Positions 1 through 10,594 of a stretch of DNA of 64,000 bases are shown here, piece by piece. Under the pieces are notes generated by a model. That model had not been told where the DNA came from, did not search any database, and saw only the letters and a program-made list of their open reading frames with translations. Each line of letters starts with the position of its first letter. Position 1 is the stretch's first letter. The stretch is from Telmatactis stephensoni. Its lineage: Eukaryota; Cnidaria; Anthozoa; Actiniaria; Isophelliidae. The position numbers were made by a program, and so were the translations under genes. The stretch lies in NCBI GenBank assembly GCA_029948255.1, contig JALIZF010001838.1, forward strand, positions 882,343 to 946,342, written 5' to 3'.

Positions 1-769
1 GATGAATATGCAATATATATGGTCTCTTGATAATATTTTTTACCAAATATTCCACATCTGAATTTATATTATATTCAATTTATAACAACAAAATATTGCA
101 TCTATATATTTACCCCATAATGGTAATTATTCATTTGCATCAGCCATTGCTTTCTTTGAAAATACTATAAAATGATCGAAGAAAATTGTTATTGAAAATT
201 GAGTTATGGATATGCATATGCATCAGAACTGGTACGTACCGGGGATGCATGGGGACCGGAGCTGAGACAAACATTGGAGCCATTTCAGTATACAAGTGAA
301 AAAAAGGCGCGCCACACTAGGGATATCCTGCAGGGAACATAAAGCGGTATTAATTAGCTAGTCCCCTCGTGCACAAGAAACCTACGTGTTTCTAATTAAT
401 TTGAATTCATGGGACTTGTACCAAGACCAAGGAATGATCTTTGTCTCTGCAAAACTATATATTAACGAAAACGTGTAGCTCGGAGCAAGCGTCTTTTTAG
501 GGAATGGGTTTCCTGTGTTATGAAAAGCAGTTACACAGGAAACCTAACTCTCTCCTTTTCCCCTCAAAGAAAAGCTTGTTATACAGACTATGAAAACGTT
601 CAGTACACACGAGAGGAGTTGTGCCTGCAAGAAGTCCTCGCCTCATGTTTCTGGGACAGGCCCTCTAGTGTGTACTTTAAATCACCCGTGGACAAGGACC
701 TCAGCTCCTACAAAAGAATTTGAGTTATTTTACGCGCGCGCAGATACAAACTGTTGTTTGCGCGAGCGT

Positions 770-868
770 TGGCGTCAACTTTTTATTACTAAAATTAGCC
801 TGAGGCGTCAAGCACATCATACAGACATCAATACTATTTTCGCTCTCTCAGTATTATGGTCTCTTGAT
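770..868 (+). repeat. Half of a MITE related to the element at 3040-3319
   Basis: The segment ends in TCAGTATTATGGTCTCTTGA and carries a diverged version of the right arm of the complete inverted-repeat element at 3040-3319. A second degenerate half lies at about 9230-9310. Only one arm is present, so this is a solo or decayed end. Confidence 0.55.
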
Positions 869-968
869 CGCACTAGCTTAATTGCCTGACATTTCTTTTT
901 TTTTCCAATTTTTTTAAAATAGCAAGCATTGCATTATTGAAATCTTTAAGCAATGTAAAACGCACGCG

Positions 969-1121
969 CATGTCTCTGTAATGTGGTAAAAACACGTTGG
1001 AAGATTTAGAGCAAGAGAGAAGCAAGCTTAGGAACACGAGGCGGATCGGAGCCGAGTGTTTGTCTTGCTTTTCGAGTGCTCTACATCTTCCAGAGTGTTT
1101 ATGTTACAGTACAGAGACATA
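969..1121. repeat. Foldback MITE, family A copy 1
   Basis: Imperfect palindrome. The left arm starts ATGTCTCTGTAATGTGG and the right arm ends CAGTACAGAGACAT. The arms continue through GGAAGAT(G/T)TAGAGCAAGAG and its complement. Two clear relatives lie in intron 1 of the KCNQ gene (36016-36162 and 36697-36850). The loop reads GAGGCGGATCGGAGCCGAG. No coding capacity. Confidence 0.7.
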
Positions 1122-1331
1122 AGCTATCGTTTTATATTCCTTTTATAAATAATGTTCGAAGTGAGAAAGAGGACGTCGTATAAGAGGACGTACAGAAACA
1201 TGCTTGTGAAAAACGTTGAAGTTCCGTATCACCTGCAACTGTTGTTATTTGAGTTTTCATCTTTTTTTAATGAATTAAGGTATAATGTCAATTTAACGTC
1301 ATTGTTAGAAGTTGATGTCATTTCGGCCAGT

Positions 1332-1338
1332 TATAAAA
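1332..1338 (+). promoter_or_regulatory. TATA box of GPCR copy 1
   Basis: TATAAAA about 320 bp before the ATG. The context CCAGTTATAAAA is preserved at the same relative place in all four receptor units (also 7741, 13145, 23239), while flanking sequence has diverged by indels. That conservation supports a core promoter with a leader of roughly 220-310 nt. The transcription start itself cannot be seen. Confidence 0.5.
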
Positions 1339-2279
1339 ACACATTCTCTGAGTAACATTTCAGCCTTTCAACTGAAGACGCATCTTTGAGAATACTCGGT
1401 GAAGATCCTCCTTAACTCTGTCAGAAATAACCGACTTTTGAAAAGAGTGAAAACAAAGTGCAACAAGCCACCAAGGTCTCATTCAAACATCGTACTTATT
1501 TGAAGATACATCTTTGGGATTATACTCGTTAACGATTCCAGCAAAGACCGAATTTCGAATTTCCTGTCACCTCCAACAACAGCTTGCTAAGCGGAAAACA
1601 AGTTGCAAGTCATCAAGCTACCACACCAAGACACTAACTTTGCTTAAAACATGAACAATTCTACAAGCAACTATTTAGACCATCACTACAGCAACTTCCT
1701 GTATTTTGTGATAGCCGTCAATTCTCTCAGCTCGATTGTGACTGCAGTTCTCAACTTTTTAGTTATTTTGACTTTTGCAAAGACAGCTTCTTTGCGAACT
1801 CCCTCGTACATTTTAATTCTTAGCTTGGCCATCTCTGACTTGGGCATTGGTGTAGTGACACAACCTGCTTATTGTATTCATATTTCCTGGTTAGCGAAGA
1901 ATTCTTTGTATCAAAGTGGTTTTAATGTTTTCGTACAAACGTATAGGGTGCTTAATACTTGTTCGTTTGTCACGGTTATTGCCATCACTATCGATAGGTT
2001 TCTTGCTCTTCACCTACATCTGAGGTACCAAGAACTTGTCACGAAGAAGCGGTCTTACATAGTTGTAATAACAATTTGGGTGGTTAGCTTAGTGTGGAGT
2101 TTTGTACCTGAAATAGAAAGAAATTGGGTCTACATTATCGAGCATTCTTTAACAAGTGCGGTAATAATTCTTGACGTTTATCTGACGCTGAGAATCTCTC
2201 GAGTTATTCGCAGGCACCAAGCACAGATTCACGCTGAACAACATTCACAACAGCCAACCATGAACATGCAAAGATATAA

Positions 2280-3785
2280 GGGACCGTTCATTTTTTATCA
2301 GGAGGGGGGGGCTGGTGGTTTTTAGAATTTTTGCCCCAAAAAGTGTCCGGCCCCCCCTCTTTGTCATACAATTTTTTAAATGGCCCCCCCTCTTAGTTCA
2401 TGTTTCATTTACATGACCCCTCCCCCCACATTACGACCACCACTGAAAATTATGCAATGTTATCAAGAGATCGGAATATGTATTTTTGCCTTTTCATTAT
2501 CGCAGACGTACTAGGATAACATTAAATTATTAGTCATCATTGCTGTTATCCTATGTGTAGCAAAGGAAAATATATGCCCATTATTGTTGAACAATATTAG
2601 AGTAATATTACATAATTATCCATATGTGAGCGCGAAGCGCGAGCCGCTCACCTGAAATTTCAAGTAAAGATGTTTCCAGAGGCTATTTTCTAAAAGAATT
2701 TTAAATGTTCTTATGGTACAATGTGCGAAATACCACATTTATTTACAAATGCGAGCGCGAAGCGCGAGACGCTCGGCAGAAATTTGAAGTATATATGTCC
2801 ACAGCTAGGTGAGAGGCTATCAGTTCCAAAAAGGATTTTAAATCATCTTATGAAATGTGCAAGTCACTTATTTCAAATGCGAGCGTGAGTCGCTCGGCAG
2901 AAATTTGAGATGTATATGTTAACAGAGACTAATTCCAAAAAGGATTTTCTCAACGTGCAAAAACATCTACTATTAATAACTGAATTTAAGCACATAAGTG
3001 TACAAAGACTTCTTCCTTAGTAAAAGGATTTGAAACACGTCAAGAGACCATAATACTAAGAGAGCGAAGCTCAGTATTGATGTCTGTGCCATGTTCGTGG
3101 CGGCTAAGGCTATTTTTAGTAACTTCGCCATCGCGCGCGCAAGTCCCTCCACCAATAGAATTTGATTTTTGACGTGCGCGCGGACGGGACTGTTTGAATT
3201 CTATTGTCTAAGAGCCTTGCGCGCGCGATGGCGAAGTTACTAAAAATAGCCTTAGCCGACACGAACATGGCACAGACATCAATACTGAGCTTCGCTCTCT
3301 TAGTATTATGGTCTCTTGAACACGTACCATTATGGTGGAATGTGCAAGTCACTAACTACAAATGCGAGCTAGGGCAAAGCGCGAGCTGCTTTGCAGGAAT
3401 TTGAGGTAAATCTATTGTTCGTAAAGACTGTTTCCTAAAGAGATTTGAAATGATCTTGATGCAATGCAGTGTAACTCACTCTACACTATCTTGTAGTGTT
3501 TGGCATTGTAGCATGACTGCAGTGTAACAATTTAGAATGTAATTGGCTTTTGCGAGCGCGAAGCGCGAGCCGCTCAACAGAAATTTTGCAAGAAAAGTAC
3601 TTCGTGGTGGCTCCGTTTTGGTTGATTTGATAAAAAGGTGCTGCATAAAATATTTTTTTGCGTGACCCCTCCTCAAATAGCCAAAAAGTTTTTGCTTGGC
3701 CCCCCATTTTATGGCCATTTTTTTCAGGTGGCCCCCCCTCAAAAACCACCAGCCCCCCCCCTCCCGATAAAAAATGAACGGTCCC
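2280..3785. mobile_element. Non-autonomous DNA transposon inside GPCR copy 1 (Harbinger-like)
   Basis: Terminal inverted repeats start GGGACCGTTCATTTTTTATC and the complementary right end closes at 3785. Similarity continues inward through G/C runs and CTGGTGGTTTTT. The trinucleotide TAA is duplicated (2277-2279 and 3786-3788). Paralogs at 8660, 14040 and 24230 show the uninterrupted site, so both ends are exact. A 3-bp TWA duplication fits the PIF/Harbinger superfamily. No transposase frame is present. The interior holds repeats of a GAGCGCGAAGCGCGAGC motif and a nested MITE. Superfamily assignment is inference from the duplication length and GGG ends. Confidence 0.8.
3040..3319. mobile_element. 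Nested MITE with long terminal inverted repeats
   Basis: A 280-bp element of two arms of about 100 bp. The left arm begins TCAAGAGACCATAATACTAA and the right arm ends in its complement. The pentamer ACACG flanks it on both sides (3035-3039 and 3320-3324), a likely target duplication. Each arm contains GCGCGCGATGGCGAAGTTAC or its complement near the centre. Partial relatives lie at 770-868 and about 9230-9310. Confidence 0.75.
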
Positions 3786-4126
3786 TAAGAAAACTGTTAA
3801 TGTAATGTACTATATCACTGGTGTATTTCTAGTGTGTTATTTCCTATATATGGTAATTGGTCTTTTGCACAGTGTACTGGTAGAAGCGGGGATTAGTAAA
3901 GGAATAGAACTGGATTATGCTGCAAAATTAGCTGATGCAATTGTTATGATGAACAGTGCGTTGAATCCACTTATTTATTGCTGGAGAATAGAAGAAATAC
4001 GGAACGCATTGCTTCAGGTTTTACGGAGACAATGACAATAATATGTGTAATTGTTCCTATGTATATAAGTTGTTTAGTTCATGAACTCCTTCATTCAAGA
4101 AATTTACAAATAATTGATGATTGATC

Positions 4127-4132
4127 AATAAA
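4127..4132 (+). terminator. Polyadenylation signal, GPCR copy 1
   Basis: AATAAA about 90 bp after the stop, in the shared 3' segment TTGATCAATAAATGGCTC found after the other copies (near 9005, 14378; mutated near 25996). Confidence 0.5.
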
Positions 4133-4139
4133 TGGCTCA

Positions 4140-4734
4140 ATTTACCTCCGCTTACGTTGTTGTTGTTTTCACTTCGACATCAAGCGACAGAAGCAGAAAC
4201 GACATCCATGCAGTAGAGCGACCTTCTTATGCTGCTATTTCTACTTCTGCTTCTATACTTCGGAGAGCGTAGTTTTTGCAAGACAGTTACTTAAGCGCGC
4301 GGATACAGCTTTCGCGATGAATCTACTTTTTATTAGTGTGGAATCCAAGAAATTCTTGAAGCTTTGAGATTCTTTTTAATACGTCTTTGTTCATTTGTTG
4401 GTTGCGTTCTTCTACATCTCCACTAAAATATTAGTGTTTCTACACTGTTTTATCCCTTAATTACTCACAACTTCTATATACGAAGGATTAATAAAAACCT
4501 TATAAATAATACCTAGATTGTAAAGTCATAAATTTGGACAAATGCACAGTCATCACTTCTTCTGAGAAGGTTGAAAAAATTGTAATTTAAAACTGTTCTT
4601 TGAAAGAATAAGTCAGTGGTCGCTTCAGTTATAAGCTCATAAAAGAGTGCTTGTGGCTGAAAAAAATATAATGAAAAATAGGCTTTCTTCATGAAAATAA
4701 TGAAAAGAAAAGTAAAAACAAATGAATAAAAACT
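4140..4734. other. Downstream module of tandem unit 1, no gene
   Basis: No gene is seen. The block starts CAATTTACCTCCGCTTACGTTG and passes through a stretch resembling a degenerate inverted repeat (GACAGAAGCAGAAAC and its near-complement around 4190-4270). It then runs into GTTCTTTGAAAGAATAAGTCA. The same order recurs at about 9980-10590, 16800-17360, 26000-26560 and, in part, 27710-27870. It is carried by the unit duplications. Confidence 0.5.
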
Positions 4735-5120
4735 GACATCGCTTCTTGATAACCAGAGATATTCTTTTTCAAATCATTTGGAATATGATATTCCACATCT
4801 GAATTGATATTATATTCAATTTATAATAACAAAATATTACATCTATAAATTACTTCTACCTCTTGGTGATAATTAATCGTTTGTATGAGCCCTTACTTTA
4901 ATTGTTTGAAAATATCGTAAAATGATCGACATCGCTTCTTGATAACCAGAGATATTCTTTTTCAAATCATTTGGAATATGATATTCCACATCTGAATTGA
5001 TATTATATTCAATTTATAATAACAAAATATTACATCTATAAATTACTTCTACCTCTTGGTGATAATTAATCGTTTGTATGAGCCCTTACTTTAATTGTTT
5101 GAAAATATCGTAAAATGATC
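4735..5120. repeat. Perfect 193-bp tandem duplication
   Basis: Two apparently identical copies, 4735-4927 and 4928-5120, each starting GACATCGCTTCTTGATAACC and ending AAATGATC. No difference is visible by eye, so the duplication is young or homogenised. Only one equivalent segment occurs in each other unit (for example 11800-11960 and 21395-21590). Confidence 0.85.
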
Positions 5121-6237
5121 GACTGAGGAAAATTGTTATATTGAAAATAAAAATATATCCATATTGCCTCAGAACTGGTACGTATATTTTGTATCTGATG
5201 ACAGATCCCAAGGGGTAGGGAGTGGGGAGTCATGCAATTTTACCATAACCGTGACAAACACTGAAGCCATGCATTTCAGTCAGAAACACAAAAGGGGTTT
5301 TCGATCCCCTTATGAGTTTCTGTTTCAGTATACATTTAGTGAAAAAAGGCGCGTCATACTATTGAGTCTTTATTTTAGTCTTATTCTTCGGGTTTTTGTG
5401 TGTGTTTGTTTATTTGTTTGTATGTTTGTTTGTTTGTTTGTTTGTTTGTTTTTTTCTATGCGCGAGAGGACGACTTGTTTCCCCTGCTGGGTTTTCATTT
5501 GCGCTTCGCGCCAAAATCCCGCCGGAGGCGAAAGCAATTATGTCAATTTTTTCAAATAAGAATAGCTACAGCTCGGCGTTGCACACTCGCGGTCCGTTCG
5601 CGCTGAAGTCTATAACTACAGGAGACTTATGTGTTTCTAATCAGTTTGAAATAATGAGACTTGTACCCAGGCAAATGCTAGAAAGGATCATTGTCTCTGC
5701 AACACTATGTATAAACGAAAACATGTAGCAAGCGTATCATTGAAGGGAATGGGTTTAAATTGGATTGGGTTTCCTGTGTTATTAAAAGCAGAGGAGGCTT
5801 TGGTTACACAGGAAACCCAACTCTCTCCTTTTCCCCTCAAAGAAAGGCTTGATATTCAGACTATGAAAAGGAGAGGAGTTGTGTCTGTAACAAGTCCCCT
5901 ATATAGTGGTTACTGAGCTTTAAACAAGACAGCGCAAACCTTCCTTTATATGTAACGACACTTTATGTCATAAGATGCGAGCATAACTTAGGCATAACAA
6001 CTCAGAACGCATGTTCCTCAAAGATAGCACGCGTCTTAAATGGACCTAATAATTTGATTTAGTCTTTGAGAGGGAGCTTTTTTCCTCGTAAAAGCGATGT
6101 TACCTACACTATGCTACAATGTATTTTTAACTCAACATTGTTGCAGTGAAAGATAATGCCTGTGACATGCGGGCCCTGTTTTCTCTCACACTCACTACCT
6201 CTACATTAAATTATTCTGCAAACATTGCTCAACTGTA
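5121..6237. other. Upstream noncoding part of tandem unit 2
   Basis: No supported gene. The region matches 21590-22490 and parts of 1-960. A (TTTG)n microsatellite lies at about 5408-5450. The hairpin GGTTTCCTGTGT/ACACAGGAAACC recurs at about 5768-5817. Several overlapping frames across the microsatellite encode low-complexity residues only. Confidence 0.5.
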
Positions 6238-6433
6238 CTCACATGTTGAGTTTTGCTGAGGGAGGAAAAACCGGAGTACCCGTAGAAAAAAACCCTCGTG
6301 GCATGGTAGAGAACAACACATCAAACAAACTCAATTCACATAATCTGAGCGCTCGAGCTGAGCTTAGACTCGAACCCAGACCACAACAGTGAAAGGTCGG
6401 TGCTCTCACCAATCGGCCAACCATGCCTCCCAA
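6238..6433 (-). mobile_element. tRNA-derived SINE, copy 1
   Basis: Reading the - strand, a polymerase III A-box-like TTGGCCGATTGG (near 6410-6420) is followed by a B-box-like GGGTTCGAGTC (near 6367-6378). A body then ends in a stretch whose complement reads GGAGGAAAAACCGGAGTACC. Three further copies have the same order and strand (6799-7000, 12767-12962, 22487-22650). The tRNA-related head is too diverged to fold as a full tRNA. Confidence 0.7.
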
Positions 6434-6798
6434 AAGGTTGATGGCTTATTTAGAAACCAGTTTCAATCTATTTCAGAATATCAAGACACTGTCTTGACAG
6501 GACAGTAGATCTCACTTCTCATTGGCTAACTAATTTTAAAGAACCAAAGTTACGTTTTGAAAAGGAAAATTTCTTGAGCTTGTGAAAAAAGTTGAAGTTC
6601 CGTATCACCTGCAACTTTATTATCTCAATTTTTATGTTTTTCTAATAAAGATAATGATCAATTTAACATCATTGTCAGAAGTTGATGTCATTCCAACCAG
6701 TTATCTTTGACCGCATCTTTGAGAATACTCGGTGAAGATCCTCCTAAACTTTGTTTTAAAACCTCTACATTAAATTTTAGTGCAAACATTGCTCCCAA

Positions 6799-7000
6799 CT
6801 GACGTGTTTAGTATTGCTGAGGGAGGAAAAAATTGAAATACCCGCAGATAAAAACCCGTACGTGGCATGGTAGAGAAGAACACATCAAACCGCAAACTCA
6901 ATTCACTTATGATCTAAGCGCTCGAGCTTAGACTCGAACTCAGACCACATGCGGTGAAAAGCCAGTGCTCTCACCAATCGGCCAACCATGCCACCCAAAA
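6799..7000 (-). mobile_element. tRNA-derived SINE, copy 2
   Basis: Same family and orientation as 6238-6433, with the A-box complement at about 6975-6985 and the B-box complement near 6931-6941. It sits in a second upstream segment of unit 2, so part of that upstream region was duplicated locally (6090-6770 against 6770-7800). Confidence 0.7.
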
Positions 7001-7134
7001 AAATTTTGGCTTACTTTTAAAGACCAGTTTCAATCTATATTTTAGAATATCAAGACACTGTCCTGACAGGACAGTACATCTTGCTTCTGATTGGCTACCG
7101 ACTAATTTAGAGTACCAAACTTTTTAAGTTACAA

Positions 7135-7581
7135 TGCGGGTAAGAACTAGGGAGCTTTCTCTATTGTTATGCGTCATATCGCTTTTGCCTGGCAAAATTT
7201 CTTGGTTTCAAGATAGCAAATATATCATTCTATGGATAACATGTTTTCAAAATAAAAAGTACAAAACCTCCCTTCAGAAGCCTAATTTCTTTTGTATTAA
7301 AAGATTTCATCCAATATCATAAGCTTTCAAAACAATACCCCAACTACGCATCGAATTTGCCATGTTCCCCACGTTGAAGTTTTGTCATAATAAGACTAGT
7401 GAAAGTTTTGTTTAAATGGAAAGCACCTGATAAGAAAACTCGAAATAAATGTCCAAAATTCAAAATCGAAAAGTTATGAGAGATTTTCATGTTTTAACCA
7501 ATGAGATAAGTGCTTTAAACAATACCGCAATTAGGGCCTAACGGTTTTTATGCCGTTAGTCTCCCTAGTTCTTACGCGCAT
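7135..7581. mobile_element. MITE with TIR GTAAGAACTAGGGAGC, copy 1
   Basis: The left end reads GCGGGTAAGAACTAGGGAGC and the right end CTCCCTAGTTCTTACGCGC. The related segment at 6535-6570 lacks it, with GTTACGTTTTGAAAAGGAAA running through. A shorter relative (295 bp) lies at 22792-23086 in the matching place of unit 4. No target duplication is clear. No coding capacity is supported, although a 62-codon frame crosses it. Confidence 0.65.
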
Positions 7582-7740
7582 CGTCACTAAAAAGGAAACT
7601 TTCTTGAGCTTGTGAAACTGAAAAGTTGAGGTTCCGTATCAGCTGCAACTTTGCTATATCTCAGTTTCCATCTTTTTTTAATGAAGGTAATGTCAACTTA
7701 ACATCATTGTCAGAAGTTGATGTCATGCATTTCAGCCAGT

Positions 7741-7747
7741 TATAAAA
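7741..7747 (+). promoter_or_regulatory. TATA box of GPCR copy 2
   Basis: TATAAAA in the conserved CAGTTATAAAAA context, 273 bp before the ATG at 8014. The equivalent place in the extra upstream segment (near 6700) reads CAGTTATCTTTG, so the box is lost where no receptor follows. Confidence 0.5.
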
Positions 7748-8013
7748 AACATGGTCTGAGTAACATTTTCAGTCTTTCAACGGAAGAGGCATCTTTGAGA
7801 ATATTTGGTGAGAATCCTATTTCCTTACAAAGCTTAACAAGCCACCAAGATCTCAGAAGTCGTACTTATTTGAAGATACATCTTTGGGAATATACTCGTT
7901 AACGACTTCACAGAAGACCTAATCTCCTGTCACCTCCAACAGCAGCTTGCTAAGCGGAAAACAAGTTGCAACTCATCAAGCTACCACACCAAGACGCTAC
8001 GTTTGCTTAAAAC

Positions 8014-8909
8014 ATGAACAATTCTACAACGCAACAAACAGTGAGCAACTATTCTGACCATCACTACAGCAACTTTCTGTACTTCGTGATCGTCGTCAAT
8101 TCTCTCAGCTCGATTCTGACTGCAATTCTCAACTTTTTAATTATTTTGACTTTTGCCAAGACAGCTTCCTTGCGAACTCCCTCGTACATTTTAATTCTTA
8201 GCTTGGCCATCTCTGACTTGGGCATTGGCGTAGTGACACAACCTTCTGATTGTATTCGTATATTTCCCTGTTAACGAAGAATTATTCTTTGTCACAGACT
8301 AGTTCTAATGTTTTTGTACGAACGTATGAAGTGCTAGTAACTTGTTCGTTTCTTACGGTGACTTCCATCACTATCGATAGGTTTCTTGCTCTTCACCTAC
8401 ATCTGAGGTACCAAGAACTTGTCACAACCAAGCGGTCTTACATAGTTGTAATAACAATTTGGGTGGTTAGCTTATTGTGGAGTTTTGTACTTGCAATAGA
8501 AAAGAATTGGATCGAAATTATCCAATTGTCTTTAACAATTGCGGTAATAATTCTTGACGGTTATCTGATGCTGAGAATCTCTCGAGTTATTCGCAGGCAC
8601 CAAGCACAGATTCATGCCGAACAGCATCCACAGCAGCCAACTATGAACATGCAAAGATATAAGAAAACTGCTAATGTAATGTACTATATCACTGGTGTAT
8701 TTCTAGTGTGTTATTTGCCTCATATGGTAGTTGGCCTTTTGTACAGTGTACTGAAAGAAGCGGGGATTAGTATGGGAATAGCAGTGTATTATGCTGCTAA
8801 ATTAGCTGAAACAATTGTTATGATGAACAGTGCGTTGAATCCACTTATTTATTGCTGGAGAATACAAGAAATACGAAACGCTTTGCTTCAGGTTTTACGG
8901 AGACAATGA
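8014..8909 (+). pseudogene. Class A GPCR copy 2, one frameshift
   Basis: The frame opens at 8014 with MNNSTTQQTVSNYSDHHYSN and reads through TM1, TM2 and the first outer loop until a stop at 8274. The receptor continues in another frame from about 8262 to the TGA at 8909, covering TM3 (IDRF), TM4, TM5, TM6 (VCYLP) and TM7 (NPLIY). Against the other copies the break lies in the loop after the QPSDC segment, where indels change length by a number not divisible by three. The rest is well kept, so the break is recent or a sequence error. A Met at 8250 opens the second frame but has no paralog support as a start. Confidence 0.88.
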
Positions 8910-8975
8910 CAATAATATTATGTGCAATTGTTCTTATGTATATATAAGTTGTTCCGTTCATAAACTCCTTCACTC

Positions 8976-8981
8976 AATAAA
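8976..8981 (+). terminator. Polyadenylation signal, GPCR copy 2
   Basis: AATAAA in CACTCAATAAATGTAC, 67 bp after the stop, with a second AATAAA near 9009 in the shared 3' segment. Confidence 0.5.
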
Positions 8982-9047
8982 TGTACAAATATATAATCGA
9001 TGATTGATCAATAAATGGCTCAATTTACCTCCGTTTACGTTGTAGTT

Positions 9048-9985
9048 ATTAATGAATATGCAATATGGTCTCTTGATAACTAGAGATATTCTTTTCTAAA
9101 TAATCAACATTTAAATTAATATTGTATTTTATAGAATAACAAAATATTACATCTATATAGACTACGTAAACGTGCAGTACACCTGCAAGAAGCAAGTCCT
9201 CGCCTCCGCATGCATGTCCCTGGGACAGGCACTAAAAATAACTTGAAGCGCCAAGCACATCGTGTAGACATCAGTAAAACAGTTTCGCTCTCTCAGTAAT
9301 GGTCTCTTGATTGCACTAGCTTAATTGCCTGACATTTCTAATTTTATATTTTTTCAATTTTATTAGCATGCATAGAATTATTGAAATCTTATATATAATC
9401 ACTCGGTTTTGGTTCGATTCAGCTTGACATAAGAGAGAGTTCCGTCGAGCCATGGTTCGTATCGAAACGCGATACCCATGTCGATCGAGATCAAACGAGA
9501 CCTGGGACTCGTTTCTCGACCCGATACGATATCTTTTGCCGACCCGTTCACGTACCCGATAATAGTGTTCGGGTGTTTCTCAAAGCGTACGTTCTTCTTA
9601 ATTTCTATGATTTACAACCGAAATCGTTGCATCGTGACCAGCAAATTACGAATTTTGAATTGATTTCGGATTTTTCTGATGTGTCAATCAGTAATTGGGA
9701 GGTGAGCTTATTTCAATTCAACCAATCACTGAAGGAGTTCGTGTAAGCTCCGCCCCCAAGAATGATGGACGGATCAAAAACCTTACTGACGATGAAGGTC
9801 GCGTTGCAACGATTTTAGCAGTAACAGGCAAGTTTACTGGCGCACTCCTGCTGTAAGTTTCTCCCGTATATTAACGGTCTGTCAAGTTATCGAGCATATC
9901 GAGAAACGCGGGCCCTTGATATCTACCGAGTCAAAGTAAAATTTGCCCGATTATTTATTTATGATCCCAATTTTTCGTCGCTCAA
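9048..9985. other. Vestigial tandem unit without a receptor
   Basis: The stretch opens like a unit start (AATGAATATGCAATATGGTC), includes a degenerate MITE half (about 9230-9310), and closes with the standard downstream boundary CTCAATTTACCTTCGCTTACG near 9981. The receptor and its promoter are absent. Bases 9765-9970 resemble 12220-12440 and in one frame both could encode IKNLTD..G..ATI.AVTGKFTGA before breaking down. I do not recognise that segment. A 61-codon frame at 9478 has no support. Confidence 0.5.
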
Positions 9986-10594
9986 TTTACCTTCGCTTAC
10001 GTTGTTGTTGTTTTCACTTCGATATCAAGCGACAGAAGGAGAAACGACAGTAGAGCTACCATCTTATGGTGCTATTTCTACTTCTGCTTCTATACTTTGG
10101 AGAGCGTATAGTGTTTGCAAGAGAGTTGCTTTAGTGCGCGCGCTGATACAACTTTCACAATGATCATCAAGGAATTCGTGATCGAAGCTTTCTTTTCAAC
10201 TCATTGGTGATTTTATTGTTGCATTCTTCTACATGTCCACTAAAATATTAATGTTCCAACATTGATTTAGCCCTTACTCACAACCTCTACATACGAAGGA
10301 TTAATAAAACCTCATGAATAATACCTAGATTTTAAAGTCATAAATTTCGACAAATGCACATCACTTTCTGAGAAGGTTTAAGAATGTGTAATTAAATGTT
10401 CTTTGAAAGAATAAGTCACGTCAATGGTCGCATGAAGGAGTGCTTTTAGCTAAAAGGAAAAAATAATAATAATGAAAAATAGGCTTTCTTCACGAAAATA
10501 ATGAAAAAAAAAGTAAAAATACATGAATAAAAACTAGCTTATTCAGAGAGAACTGAAGACTACAATAACGTATAGTTTTAGAAGCTCTTTTGTA
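9986..10594. other. Downstream module of the vestigial unit
   Basis: No gene. Equivalent to 4150-4740 and 26010-26670, with the same landmarks, ending GAAGCTCTTTTGTAC where a transposon interrupts it. Confidence 0.5.

Larger units (their letters stand above)
1..1330. other. Upstream noncoding part of tandem unit 1
   Basis: No gene is seen. The stretch is the upstream half of a duplicated unit that recurs, diverged, near 4735-6750, 9048-9310, 11780-13140, 21360-23230 and 28470-29380. Shared landmarks are the start (GAATATGCAATATGGTCTC), a hairpin with arms GGTTTCCTGTGT/ACACAGGAAACC (about 508-545) and a segment around 1200-1330 just before the TATA box. Two short inverted-repeat elements sit inside it and are listed separately. 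Short reading frames here are not conserved between units, so I read them as chance. Confidence 0.6.
1651..4035 (+). pseudogene. Class A GPCR copy 1, split by a transposon
   Basis: Intronless rhodopsin-family receptor. The first part (1651-2280, 210 codons) covers the N-terminus with an NNST glycosylation site, TM1-TM5 and the third loop. It shows LRTPSYILILSLAISDLG in TM2 and IDRF (the DRY position) at the end of TM3. The reading then enters a 1506-bp insertion and stops 15 codons later. The second part (about 3787-4035) restores the paralogous sequence: TM6, then TM7 with NPLIY, and helix 8. Without the insertion the gene would be about 291 codons, normal for the paralogs. The coding sequence is otherwise open, so the insertion is probably fairly recent. 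It could still express a truncated receptor lacking TM6-7. The ligand is unknown. Confidence 0.9.

Noticed and set aside
2628..3590. CRISPR-like repeat/spacer array
   Set aside because: Repeats are diverged, irregularly spaced and inside a eukaryotic transposon. No cas genes are present.
5164..5728. Frames of 131, 110 and 68 codons near 5.2-5.7 kb
   Set aside because: Driven by the (TTTG)n repeat and not kept in the matching part of unit 4.
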